Shown: one piece after another, positions 1 to 8,108 of the stretch
Layout: each line of letters opens with the position of its first letter
Numbering within the stretch: the stretch's first letter is position 1
Source: JAGCJX01 sp045638645
Lineage (GTDB): Bacteria; Bacteroidota; Bacteroidia; Bacteroidales; UBA932
Length of the DNA stretch: 64,000 nucleotides
Assembly: GCA_045638645.1 (NCBI GenBank)
Contig: JAZUBU010000016.1
Location: 77,743-141,742 of the forward strand
Reading direction: 5' to 3'
Notes under the pieces: generated by a model
What the model was told of the DNA's origin: nothing
The model's input: only the letters and a program-made list of their open reading frames with translations
The model's database searches: none
Position numbers and translations under genes: made by a program

Positions 1-376
1 AGTCTGGCACACGAGTCGGGCGTCGGGTATCCGCATGGATAAAGCCCAACACGACCTTGCCAATTACCACCAGATCACCGGCCTGGTTATAGATGTCCGT
101 CAACACTTCCACACGAGCCATCGGCTCTTTTTCAATGCGACTGACGATGCGCAGCACATCCCCCATCTTGGCCGGAGTCTTGTACTTGCATTCCACTTCC
201 ACCACCGGCATCATGATGCCCCGTTTCTCAATTTCATAAATGGGCAGTCCCAAGTCGATCAGACATTGGTGACGTCCACACTCAAAATAACGGATGTAAT
301 TCGAGTGGTGAACGATCCCCATCAAATCTGTCTCGTAATACCGGACCTCCAACGATGTTTCCGACACACAGTACAT
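1..376 (-). CDS. Acyl-CoA thioesterase, 4-hydroxybenzoyl-CoA thioesterase/YbgC family (3' end cut by window edge)
   Basis: The first 125 codons are visible; the C-terminus lies off the left edge. The start ATG is at 374-376, and the N-terminus carries the hotdog-fold signature RYYETDLMGIVHHSNYIRYF (residues 12-31). In this family the Asp after the Glu-Thr (here D17) is the usual catalytic residue, and the HHSNY segment lines the active site. Members hydrolyse acyl-CoA or acyl-ACP thioesters in the cytoplasm; the substrate cannot be told from sequence. Only 4 bases separate it from the stop of the upstream cation ATPase, so it is probably the third gene of a valS-ATPase-thioesterase transcript. 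The full family length is about 130-145 residues, so only a few residues are likely missing. Confidence 0.88.
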   Translation of the reverse strand, partial: MYCVSETSLEVRYYETDLMGIVHHSNYIRYFECGRHQCLIDLGLPIYEIEKRGIMMPVVEVECKYKTPAKMGDVLRIVSRIEKEPMARVEVLTDIYNQAGDLVVIGKVVLGFIHADTRRPTRVPD

Positions 377-380
377 AGGC

Positions 381-2975
381 TTACTTTTTATTCAACAAGC
401 GTTTTACGCCACGAATCAATTCACCGATCCAAAGTACCAGGCTCGTAGCTCCCACAATGCCCAACCATTCCTTGCCACTAAGGGGTGTTGTACGGAAGAA
501 GTCTCCGCCGAACGACACAATCAGCATTTGCAGAACCAGAATCAGCAAAACAATGAATACAAAGGATTTGTTTTGGTTCAAATGGCGGAATGCGGAGAAG
601 TTGGTTCCGGCCACACGGGCATTGAACAAGTTCCACACCTGCAAAAGTACAAAGGTGGTAAAGAAGAAGGTCAACTCGTGCGTATCAATGCCACCTTGAC
701 CTTGCAGGAAGAACAACATGGCCAACAACAAGCCCAAGAAAATGAGTCCGACACCGAAGATATTGAATGCCATCGGTCGGGTAATGATGAAGGCCTCACG
801 ACGGCGGGGTTTGTTCTTCAGCACACTGGGTTCAGACGGCTCACTGGCCAATGCCAAGGCGGCAAACGTATCCATGATCAGGTTTACCCACAACATTTGC
901 GAGACTGTCAACGGGAACTCTACCCCAATAAACGGTCCGATCAAGGCGGTCAACAAGGCAACTACGTTGATCGTCAATTGGAATTGGATGAAACGTTGAA
1001 TGTTCAGGTACAATGAACGGCCCCAACGGACAGCATTCACAATGCTGGCAAAGGAGTCATCCAACAAGATGATATCACTGGCTTCCTTAGCAACAGAAGT
1101 GCCACTACCCATGGACAAACCGACGTTGGCATAGTTCAAGGCAGGAGCATCGTTGGTACCATCTCCAGTCACTGCCACCACGGCTCCACTTTCTTGCAAC
1201 AGGCGCACCAGACGCATCTTGTCTGCCGGGCGGGCACGGGCCATCACCTTGATCTTCAAGGCAGCCTGACGGGCATCCTCCTCACTCAAAGCAGCAAACT
1301 CCACACCGGTAATGATATTTTCATCCGTATCTGTACTCAGCCACAAACCTGCCTGACGGGCAATCTCGCGAGCCGTAGGAGCGGTATCGCCGGTAACGAT
1401 TTTGACGGCAATTCCAGCTTGAGTACAAGCTTGCATCGCAGCAGGCACATCGTCCCGGATCGGGTCCTCAATGGCAACAAAACCTTGGAACGAGAAGCGT
1501 GCATCTTCGATGAGCTCTTCGATCGGCAATTCGGCACGGTCCGTTTCCACCGTCGCTTCCAGGAATCCCAAAGCGCGCATACCCCGATTCTGATAGACTG
1601 CAATTTCCTTCAGAATATCCGGCACATCAATACCCTGCACCAATTTCAGGACAATCTCCGGAGCACCCTTCAAATACAGTTTCAAATGTCCTCCTTCTGC
1701 GAACTTCGACTCAACCAGGGTAGCCATGTATTTGCGTTCGGTACTGAAAACCAATCGTTGCACCACCTTCGCCTCTTCTCGGATCTTCACATAATCAAAG
1801 CCTTTGTCCTGCAGGGCCATCAGCAACGCACATTCGGTCGGGTTACCCACTTCCTGAATGTTGTTCGAATCACGGGTGTCCAGGAATGCGGAAGAGTTGG
1901 AAGCAAAGGCTTCTGCAACCTTTGCATCAATGCCATGGGCAAAAGCAGCTTCCTTCACCCGCATCCGGTTCTGCGTCAGCGTACCGGTTTTGTCCGTACA
2001 AATCACGGTGGTTGCTCCCATGGTCTCACAAGCATGCATCTTACGCACCAAGGTATTGGAGGCCGTCATTCGGCGCATGCTATACGCCAATGACAAAGTC
2101 ACACTCATCGCCAATCCCTCAGGAACCGCTACCACAATCAGGGTTACGGCAATCATGAAGAATGACAACAGCATCTCAAACGTCTCCATTGACCAGTCAA
2201 AGGACTTGCCTTGTACCAGAAAATCCAATATGCAGAGGGCTACAAAGGTTGCTCCGGCCACGATGAAACTGATTTTACTGATGATGCCGCTCAGCTTGTC
2301 CAGCTGTTGGTTGAGCGGTGTCTGTTGGCCCGTCAACTCCGTAGCCTGACGTGCGGTCTTGCCAATCTCGGTGGCATCCCCCACCGCAAAGACCTCCATC
2401 ACACCGGAACCTTCCGAAACCGTGGTACCGCGATAAATGCGGTTCGGAGCGTAAGCTCCTTCAAATTCATCCACTTCTCCGGGTTTCTTCTCCGCAGGAA
2501 CGGATTCCCCATTGAGGGTAGATTCGTTCACGGAAAGACTCATCGCCTCCATCACGACCCCATCGGCCGGGATCTCATCCCCTTGTTCGACAATCACATA
2601 ATCTCCCACCACAATCTCGGTCTTGGGAATCATCACCACATTGCCTTCACGATACACCTTCACCAATACAGAGTCGTTGATCTGATTCAGTACGTCAAAC
2701 TCTTTGGCGGCCCGGTATTCGTTGATGAACGAAAGAAAGGTTGCCAGAAAGACAGCGATCAGGATACCAAAACTCTCGGCAAACGAACCGTGAAAATATC
2801 CCGTAATGAACGACAACAAGGTTGCAAACAGCAACAACTTGATGATCGGATCATTGAATTTTTGCAAAAACAGTTTCCAAGCAGGAATCCGCTCCGGGGG
2901 ACTCATGGTGTTTTCCCCATGTTTGGCACGGCTTTCCTGAACTCGTTGTGCATTTAAGCCTTGGTAAATTTGCAT
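381..2975 (-). CDS. Calcium-translocating P-type ATPase, PMCA (P2B) type
   Basis: An 864-residue ion pump of the inner membrane that uses ATP to export a cation, by family most likely Ca2+. Visible landmarks: cation-transporter N-terminal domain (1-60); actuator domain with NGES at 155-158; intramembrane PEGL at 285-288 in a stretch typical of PMCA pumps; phosphorylation motif DKTGTLT at 328-334 (D328 forms the aspartyl phosphate); KGAPE in the nucleotide domain at 436-440; TGDGTNDAP hinge at 603-611; and a C-terminal block of four or more membrane helices. The actuator motif is usually TGES; here Thr is replaced by Asn. The gene overlaps the 3' end of valS by 22 bases, so translation is probably coupled. 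There is no N- or C-terminal regulatory extension such as a calmodulin-binding tail. Confidence 0.93.
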   Translation of the reverse strand: MQIYQGLNAQRVQESRAKHGENTMSPPERIPAWKLFLQKFNDPIIKLLLFATLLSFITGYFHGSFAESFGILIAVFLATFLSFINEYRAAKEFDVLNQINDSVLVKVYREGNVVMIPKTEIVVGDYVIVEQGDEIPADGVVMEAMSLSVNESTLNGESVPAEKKPGEVDEFEGAYAPNRIYRGTTVSEGSGVMEVFAVGDATEIGKTARQATELTGQQTPLNQQLDKLSGIISKISFIVAGATFVALCILDFLVQGKSFDWSMETFEMLLSFFMIAVTLIVVAVPEGLAMSVTLSLAYSMRRMTASNTLVRKMHACETMGATTVICTDKTGTLTQNRMRVKEAAFAHGIDAKVAEAFASNSSAFLDTRDSNNIQEVGNPTECALLMALQDKGFDYVKIREEAKVVQRLVFSTERKYMATLVESKFAEGGHLKLYLKGAPEIVLKLVQGIDVPDILKEIAVYQNRGMRALGFLEATVETDRAELPIEELIEDARFSFQGFVAIEDPIRDDVPAAMQACTQAGIAVKIVTGDTAPTAREIARQAGLWLSTDTDENIITGVEFAALSEEDARQAALKIKVMARARPADKMRLVRLLQESGAVVAVTGDGTNDAPALNYANVGLSMGSGTSVAKEASDIILLDDSFASIVNAVRWGRSLYLNIQRFIQFQLTINVVALLTALIGPFIGVEFPLTVSQMLWVNLIMDTFAALALASEPSEPSVLKNKPRRREAFIITRPMAFNIFGVGLIFLGLLLAMLFFLQGQGGIDTHELTFFFTTFVLLQVWNLFNARVAGTNFSAFRHLNQNKSFVFIVLLILVLQMLIVSFGGDFFRTTPLSGKEWLGIVGATSLVLWIGELIRGVKRLLNKK

Positions 2976-5617
2976 AATTGTTCTTTTAGGTTAGTTAATT
3001 TGGTCATTGCATCAGATTCTTTCTTCCGCTCCATGGCAACCACTTGTTCGGGTGCATGGTTCACAAATTTCTCGTTGGAAAGTTTTGCACGCACACCTTG
3101 CAAAAATTTCTCCAAACGAAGAATTTCTGATTCAATTTTTGCAGCCTCTTCCGCTTCATTGACCAAACCCGTCAACGGAACACGGAATTCGATTGTTCCC
3201 ACCATAAAGGAAGCACCTGCAGCGGCCTCATCGTCAAAGGCTTCGGTCAGCACCGTCTCTGACAGGTTGGCCATACGGGCAACCACCGGCAAGATTTCTT
3301 CCGGGAAATCACCCTTGATCACCAGTTTCAACGGCTCTTTCGGTGACAAACCTTTGCTTTGACGCACATTCCGCAACGCAGCGATGGTCGCAGTACCGGT
3401 TTCAAAACGTTCAATCAGGGCATTGTCATAAACCTGTACTTGAGGTTGCTGCGACAGCATGATGGTCTCGCCTTCTTTGCGTTCTTCCAAATTCTGCCAC
3501 AACTCTTCGGTGATGAAGGGCATGATCGGGTGCAACAAGCGCAACAAAGTATCAAAGAAACCAATGGTTTGATCAAATGTCCTACGGTCGATGGGTTTGC
3601 CGAATTCCGGCTTGATCACTTCCAGGTACCATGCGCAGAAATCATCCCAGAACAATTTATACAAGGTCATCAACGCATCACTGATACGGAATTTATCAAA
3701 GTGGTCGTTCACGACTTCCATGGTCTTGAAGAGCTTGTTTTGGAACCAGTCCACTGCCAGACGGGCATGGGAAGGCTGTTCCTGCGCTGCCTCCACGGTC
3801 CATCCGCAAACAAGGCGGTACGCATTCCAGATCTTGTTGCAGAAGTTACGGCCTTGTTCCACTTGCGACTCATCAAAGAGAATATCGTTACCGGCAGCAC
3901 TGCAGAGCAACATACCCAGACGCACACCGTCTGCACCGTATTGTTCCATCAACTCAATGGGATCCGGAGAGTTGCCCAAGGATTTGGACATCTTGCGGCC
4001 CAATTTATCCCGCACCGTACCGGTCAGGTAAACATTTCGGAAAGGAATGTTTCCACAGAATTCATTGGAGGCCATAATCATACGGGCAACCCAGAAGAAG
4101 AGGATGTCGGGAGCCGTAATCAAGTCGTTGGTCGGGAAATAATAGGCCAGTTCTGCATTCGGTTCACGATCGGGGCAACCGGCCTTCTCCGGATCAAACA
4201 CAGAGATGGGCCACAACCAGGAAGAGAACCAGGTATCCAATACATCTTCATCCTGCTTCAGATCGGATGCTTGAATGTTCGGATCCAAAGCCCGTGCCGC
4301 GGCCAAAGCGGCCTCCGCGTCGGCTTCCACCACAAATTGGCCATCCGGCAGGTACCAGGCAGGAATTTGTTGTCCCCACCACAACTGACGGGAAATGCAC
4401 CAGTCCCGGACATTTTCCATCCAGTGACGGTAGGTGTTTTTGAATTTATCGGGTATCAGACGAATTTGGTCTGATTCGACACGTTCCAGCGCATCCTTGG
4501 CCAATTCATCCATTTTCAGGAACCATTGCAGGGACAGACGCGGTTCGATCACGGCATTGGTCCTCTCTGAATAACCCACTTGTGAGTTGTACGCTTCTTC
4601 TTTTTCCAGGTGACCGGCCTCTTCCAACATCTTCACAATCTTCTTACGGGCAACAAAACGATCCTCACCCACCAGGATTTGGGCTTTTTCGTTCAGGCAA
4701 CCGTGCTCGTCGATGATATCCAGTACAGGAAGGCGATGACGCAAACCGATTTCATAGTCATTGATGTCATGGGCCGGCGTTACTTTCAAACAGCCGGTAC
4801 CGAAGTCCATGGTCACATAATCATCTTCGATGACCGGAATCTCACGACCGATCAACGGAATCAGGATCTTTTTGCCACGCAAATGGTGGTAACGGGGATC
4901 TTCGGGGTTGATGCACACCGCAGCATCCGCCATGATGGTTTCCGGACGGGTGGTTGCAATCACGATGTAATCCGAAGTGGCGGCACCGTTCTCAGAGATA
5001 AAATAGCGCAAATAATACAGCTTGGAGGGAGTATCTTTACGGATCACCTCTTCATCACTCACCGCAGTCAAACTTTGCGGATCCCAGTTCACCATCCGTA
5101 CTCCTCTGTAAATCAAGCCTTTTTTATAAAAATGAACAAACGTACGAATCACCGCGCGGCTCAACGGTTCGTCCATCGTGAACTTCGTGCGCTCCCAATC
5201 GCAGGAGGCCCCCAGTTTCTTCAACTGTTCCAGGATGATACCCCCGTGTTTTTCTTTCCATTCCCATGCGTGCTTCAAGAACTCTTCGCGGGTCAACGAC
5301 GATTTGTCGATGCCTTCAGCCTTCAACTTCGCCACTACCTTTGCTTCGGTTGCAATGGAAGCATGGTCGGTACCGGGTACCCAACAAGCATTTTTCCCGG
5401 TCATGCGGGCACGGCGTACCAAGACATCTTGAATGGTATTGTTCAACATGTGGCCCATGTGCAAGACACCGGTAACATTCGGCGGAGGAATAACAATGCT
5501 ATAAGGTTCACGTTCATCCGGTTCTGAATGAAAGAACCTGTTTTTCAACCAATATGCATACCATTTGTCCTCAACTTCCGCCGGATTGTATTTTGCGGAT
5601 AACTCTGTATTCTTCAT
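2954..5617 (-). CDS. valS: Valyl-tRNA synthetase
   Basis: Charges tRNA-Val with valine in the cytoplasm. It is a class I synthetase of 887 residues, close to the B. subtilis enzyme. The HIGH-type motif reads HMGH near residue 53-56, within PPNVTGVLHMGHML. KMSKS lies about residue 542-546. The editing (CP1) domain lies between them. The C-terminal 70 residues form the charged ValRS coiled-coil arm. An in-frame TTG nine bases upstream could extend the protein by MTK, but the ATG at 5615-5617 is preferred because it begins the usual MKNTE..KYNP N-terminus. A TAnnTTTG box sits about 20 bases upstream. It is the first gene of a leftward operon and overlaps the ATPase start by 22 bases. Confidence 0.96.
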   Translation of the reverse strand: MKNTELSAKYNPAEVEDKWYAYWLKNRFFHSEPDEREPYSIVIPPPNVTGVLHMGHMLNNTIQDVLVRRARMTGKNACWVPGTDHASIATEAKVVAKLKAEGIDKSSLTREEFLKHAWEWKEKHGGIILEQLKKLGASCDWERTKFTMDEPLSRAVIRTFVHFYKKGLIYRGVRMVNWDPQSLTAVSDEEVIRKDTPSKLYYLRYFISENGAATSDYIVIATTRPETIMADAAVCINPEDPRYHHLRGKKILIPLIGREIPVIEDDYVTMDFGTGCLKVTPAHDINDYEIGLRHRLPVLDIIDEHGCLNEKAQILVGEDRFVARKKIVKMLEEAGHLEKEEAYNSQVGYSERTNAVIEPRLSLQWFLKMDELAKDALERVESDQIRLIPDKFKNTYRHWMENVRDWCISRQLWWGQQIPAWYLPDGQFVVEADAEAALAAARALDPNIQASDLKQDEDVLDTWFSSWLWPISVFDPEKAGCPDREPNAELAYYFPTNDLITAPDILFFWVARMIMASNEFCGNIPFRNVYLTGTVRDKLGRKMSKSLGNSPDPIELMEQYGADGVRLGMLLCSAAGNDILFDESQVEQGRNFCNKIWNAYRLVCGWTVEAAQEQPSHARLAVDWFQNKLFKTMEVVNDHFDKFRISDALMTLYKLFWDDFCAWYLEVIKPEFGKPIDRRTFDQTIGFFDTLLRLLHPIMPFITEELWQNLEERKEGETIMLSQQPQVQVYDNALIERFETGTATIAALRNVRQSKGLSPKEPLKLVIKGDFPEEILPVVARMANLSETVLTEAFDDEAAAGASFMVGTIEFRVPLTGLVNEAEEAAKIESEILRLEKFLQGVRAKLSNEKFVNHAPEQVVAMERKKESDAMTKLTNLKEQLCKFTKA

Positions 5618-5637
5618 TTTTGTCAAAATTTAACCCG

Positions 5638-5645
5638 CAAATTTA
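5638..5645 (-). promoter_or_regulatory. Bacteroidota -7 box for valS
   Basis: TAAATTTG on the minus strand matches the TAnnTTTG consensus of the Bacteroidota primary sigma factor. It would place transcription start about 14 bases before the chosen valS ATG. No good TTTG -33 element is seen at the expected spacing. Confidence 0.45.
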
Positions 5646-5654
5646 ACAAAATGC

Positions 5655-5662
5655 TATCTTTG
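5655..5662 (+). promoter_or_regulatory. Bacteroidota -7 box for the DUF3467-maf operon
   Basis: TATCTTTG, a perfect TAnnTTTG box, about 50 bases before the DUF3467 start. It is divergent from the valS box 10 bases away, so the two promoters are nearly back to back and may compete. No -33 TTTG at 19-21 base spacing. Confidence 0.55.
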
Positions 5663-5712
5663 TGCCATAAAAAATTACTCAAAACACCGATTTATTTAAT
5701 AGAAAGCACGAT

Positions 5713-6027
5713 ATGAGCGCAAATAACAACGACGGAAAACTCAAAATTGAGATGACAAAGGAAGTTGCCAAAGGAGTTTACTCCAACCTGGCCATCATTT
5801 CCCACAGCCAAACAGAATTCTTGATCGATTTCGCCCAACTTTTCCCGGGCATTGCCAAAGCAGAAGTCGTTTCCCGTATCATCATGGCCCCGGAACACCT
5901 CAAACGATTGGCCATTGCCCTCAACGAGAACATCCGCAAATACGAACAGTCTAACGGAGAAATCCAATTGGGCGGCAACAAGAACAACATTCCTTTTGGT
6001 TTCGGTCCCAATACTCCGAAAGCCTAA
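5713..6027 (+). CDS. DUF3467 family protein
   Basis: A small 104-residue cytoplasmic protein with the DUF3467 pattern: an N-terminal beta region (KLKIEMTKEVAKGVYSNLA), then a DFAQLFPG segment and a helical C-terminal part with IIMAPEHLKRL. The family is widespread in Bacteroidota; its molecular role is not established. It opens an operon whose next three genes overlap one another. The stop codon TAA shares its last base with the ATG of the next gene (TAATG), a classic coupling arrangement. The C-terminal 20 residues (GGNKNNIPFGFGPNTPKA) look disordered. Confidence 0.85.
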   Translation: MSANNNDGKLKIEMTKEVAKGVYSNLAIISHSQTEFLIDFAQLFPGIAKAEVVSRIIMAPEHLKRLAIALNENIRKYEQSNGEIQLGGNKNNIPFGFGPNTPKA

Positions 6028-6905
6028 TGACGCAAGCTTGCCAACGAAAAATATCCATCCTGGGGGCTGGGAACATGGGTTTCCGGTTGGGCATTGCCTT
6101 GGCTGAAAACGGATGCTGTATCGAGTATGTGTGGAACCGCACAGCAGAGCGTGGCGAAAAATTGGCCAAAGCCCTGCAACGCAACCAGTCTCAGGCCACC
6201 TATACGGACCAGTTAAAAAACTTATATCAGTCCGATATTCTGATACTTGCAGTTTCCGATGACGCCATTGCTCCGGTCATTGACAGCCTCCTGGCTACCT
6301 TTGCCCCCCTGCAGGAAAAGTCCCCTCATACCCCCATTGTACTGCACACCAGTGGGGCAACTCCCTACTCCGTTTTCGAGCCGTTGTTGCAAGCCGGCTA
6401 CCGCTGTGGCGTTTTTTATCCGCTCATGACCCTGAGCCGGACCAAGAACGTCAATTTCATGGAGATTCCCCTGCTTTTCGAAACCTCGGACGAACAGGTC
6501 AAACAATGGATGAGCGAAATTGCCTTTGCGCTGAAAGCCGAATACATGTTCTGCGATTCCGACAAACGGCTCCGTATGCACACGGCTGCAGTCTTTGCCT
6601 GCAATTTCACCAACTACCTGCTGGGACTTGCCTTTGAAGTGGCCGGCAACAGCCACACATTCCTCATGCCCCTGGCCTGGGAAATGTTGCGGAAGGCCTT
6701 CCTCAAAACACCCTGGGATGCCCAAACCGGTCCGGCCATCCGCGGTGACCGCAGCACCATCGAAAAGCACCTCCAACTCCTCAAGGACCTCAACCTGCCG
6801 GAAGAAGAAGAATTGTACCGCCTTCTGACAGAACGTATCGCCCAACGTTTTCAATCCGGAGCAACCGGATATTACCCCGAAGAAACATGCCAAACTACAA
6901 AGTAA
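6027..6905 (+). CDS. Rossmann-like / DUF2520 domain oxidoreductase-like protein
   Basis: A 292-residue protein with an N-terminal NAD(P)-binding motif (GAGNMGFRLG, about residues 13-22) and a helical C-terminal domain resembling DUF2520, the layout of F420-dependent or pyrroline-5-carboxylate-reductase-like dehydrogenases. The substrate is unknown. The gene overlaps DUF3467 by one base and the phosphatase downstream by 19 bases, so the four genes are translated as a unit. The same order (DUF2520, KdsC-like HAD, Maf) is, to my knowledge, common in Bacteroidales, which argues for a conserved functional link that has not been explained. Confidence 0.82.
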   Translation: MTQACQRKISILGAGNMGFRLGIALAENGCCIEYVWNRTAERGEKLAKALQRNQSQATYTDQLKNLYQSDILILAVSDDAIAPVIDSLLATFAPLQEKSPHTPIVLHTSGATPYSVFEPLLQAGYRCGVFYPLMTLSRTKNVNFMEIPLLFETSDEQVKQWMSEIAFALKAEYMFCDSDKRLRMHTAAVFACNFTNYLLGLAFEVAGNSHTFLMPLAWEMLRKAFLKTPWDAQTGPAIRGDRSTIEKHLQLLKDLNLPEEEELYRLLTERIAQRFQSGATGYYPEETCQTTK

Positions 6906-7444
6906 AACTACATAAAATCAAGGCTTTGGCCTTTGACGTAGACGGTGTCCTGACGGATGGATCTGTCCTTTCCACCCCCGACGGTGATTTGTTACGGACT
7001 TTTGACAGCAAAGACCGGATGGGTATCCGTATGTGGGTCTTGAAAGATCACCCGGTCGGGATTTTCACCGGAGGCATCTCTCAAAGCATTGCCCGCTTCT
7101 TTCAAGGCATTATGCCGGAAGAGTTCGTATTCCTCGGCGTTCGGGACAAACTCCCGCATTTCCTGGAGTTCTGCAAACGGCTGAATGTATCCCCGGAAGA
7201 GGTAGCCTACGTCGGAGATGACCTGCCCGACATTCCCGTTTTGCAACGCTGTGGTCTGGCAGTTTGTCCGCGCGATGCTGTCAACGAAGTCAAAGCCGTG
7301 TGCGACTATGTTTCCTGGTATCCCGGGGGACACGGATGTGCCCGAGACCTGATTGAACAAATCATGAAGGTACAGGGCGAATGGGAACTGGATCTGAAAG
7401 CTTACGCTGCCATTGATCCGATTACAGGAGGAAGTGCCCAATGA
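6887..7444 (+). CDS. HAD phosphatase, KdsC family (3-deoxy-manno-octulosonate-8-phosphate phosphatase-like)
   Basis: A 185-residue HAD-superfamily phosphatase without a cap domain, as in KdsC, which removes phosphate from KDO-8-P during lipopolysaccharide core synthesis. Motif I is FDVDGVLTDG, with nucleophile D17 and acid/base D19. Motif II is the Thr of GIFTGG, and motif III/IV is GDDLPDIPVL. The VDGVLTDG sequence is characteristic of the KdsC/NeuA-C branch. It overlaps DUF2520 by 19 bases and maf by 4 (ATGA). KDO-8-P is the expected substrate, but sialic-acid-type sugar phosphates cannot be excluded. Confidence 0.85.
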   Translation: MPNYKVKLHKIKALAFDVDGVLTDGSVLSTPDGDLLRTFDSKDRMGIRMWVLKDHPVGIFTGGISQSIARFFQGIMPEEFVFLGVRDKLPHFLEFCKRLNVSPEEVAYVGDDLPDIPVLQRCGLAVCPRDAVNEVKAVCDYVSWYPGGHGCARDLIEQIMKVQGEWELDLKAYAAIDPITGGSAQ

Positions 7445-8046
7445 TTCTGAACGAACTCATCCGGCCGTGGTCGGTCATTCTGGCCTCGGCCTCACCCAGA
7501 AGACAAGAACTGTTGCGGGATTTGGGCATTGACTTTGAGGTGGACACCCAATCCAAAACCGACGAGCAATACGATCCGAGCATGCCCAAAGCTCGCGTGC
7601 CCGAATTCCTCTCCCAACTCAAATCCAACGGTTTTCACCGCCCCCTGCAAGCCCACGAATTGCTGATTACTGCCGACACCCTGGTCTGCGTAGAGGATGA
7701 AATTCTCGGCAAGCCGGCAGATCGGAACGAAGCCGTACGCATGTTGCAGACCCTGTCCGGCCGCACACACCAGGTCTTCACCGGGGTCACTTTGAGAACG
7801 TATAATCGGACACATTCTTTCTGCGTACAATCCGATGTCGTATTCCGAGAAATCACTTTAGATGAAATCGACTATTACATTGATACATACAAACCTTATG
7901 ACAAAGCAGGATCTTATGGAATCCAGGAATGGATCGGCTATGCAGCCATCACCGGACTTCATGGATCGTACTTCAATGTAATGGGATTGCCCGTGCAACG
8001 CCTGTACGACGAGCTGGTTCGGTTCCTTTCCGAACAACCGGAATAA
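7441..8046 (+). CDS. maf: Maf-like nucleoside triphosphate pyrophosphatase
   Basis: A 201-residue Maf/Ham1-fold protein. It starts with the family signature LASASPRRQELL (residues 14-25) and continues with the conserved ADT and Y-x-KAGSYGIQ-x-W segments. Maf enzymes hydrolyse dTTP/UTP or modified nucleotides to the monophosphate and pyrophosphate, a house-cleaning role in the cytoplasm; some are linked to septum inhibition. It is the last gene of the operon and overlaps the phosphatase by ATGA. No clear terminator follows; recQ converges 62 bases downstream. Confidence 0.9.
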   Translation: MILNELIRPWSVILASASPRRQELLRDLGIDFEVDTQSKTDEQYDPSMPKARVPEFLSQLKSNGFHRPLQAHELLITADTLVCVEDEILGKPADRNEAVRMLQTLSGRTHQVFTGVTLRTYNRTHSFCVQSDVVFREITLDEIDYYIDTYKPYDKAGSYGIQEWIGYAAITGLHGSYFNVMGLPVQRLYDELVRFLSEQPE

Positions 8047-8108
8047 CCCAAACAACCGGAACAAGCCGAACCTTTCCCGATCAACGCCCGTCACCCCCCG
8101 ATGGACGG

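Noticed and set aside
3359..4474. 371-codon open frame antisense to valS
   Set aside because: Shadow of valS, whose motifs and length are intact; the predicted product has no recognisable domain.
5618..5626. TTG start three codons before the chosen valS ATG
   Set aside because: ATG at 5615-5617 gives the usual N-terminus; the TTG only adds MTK.
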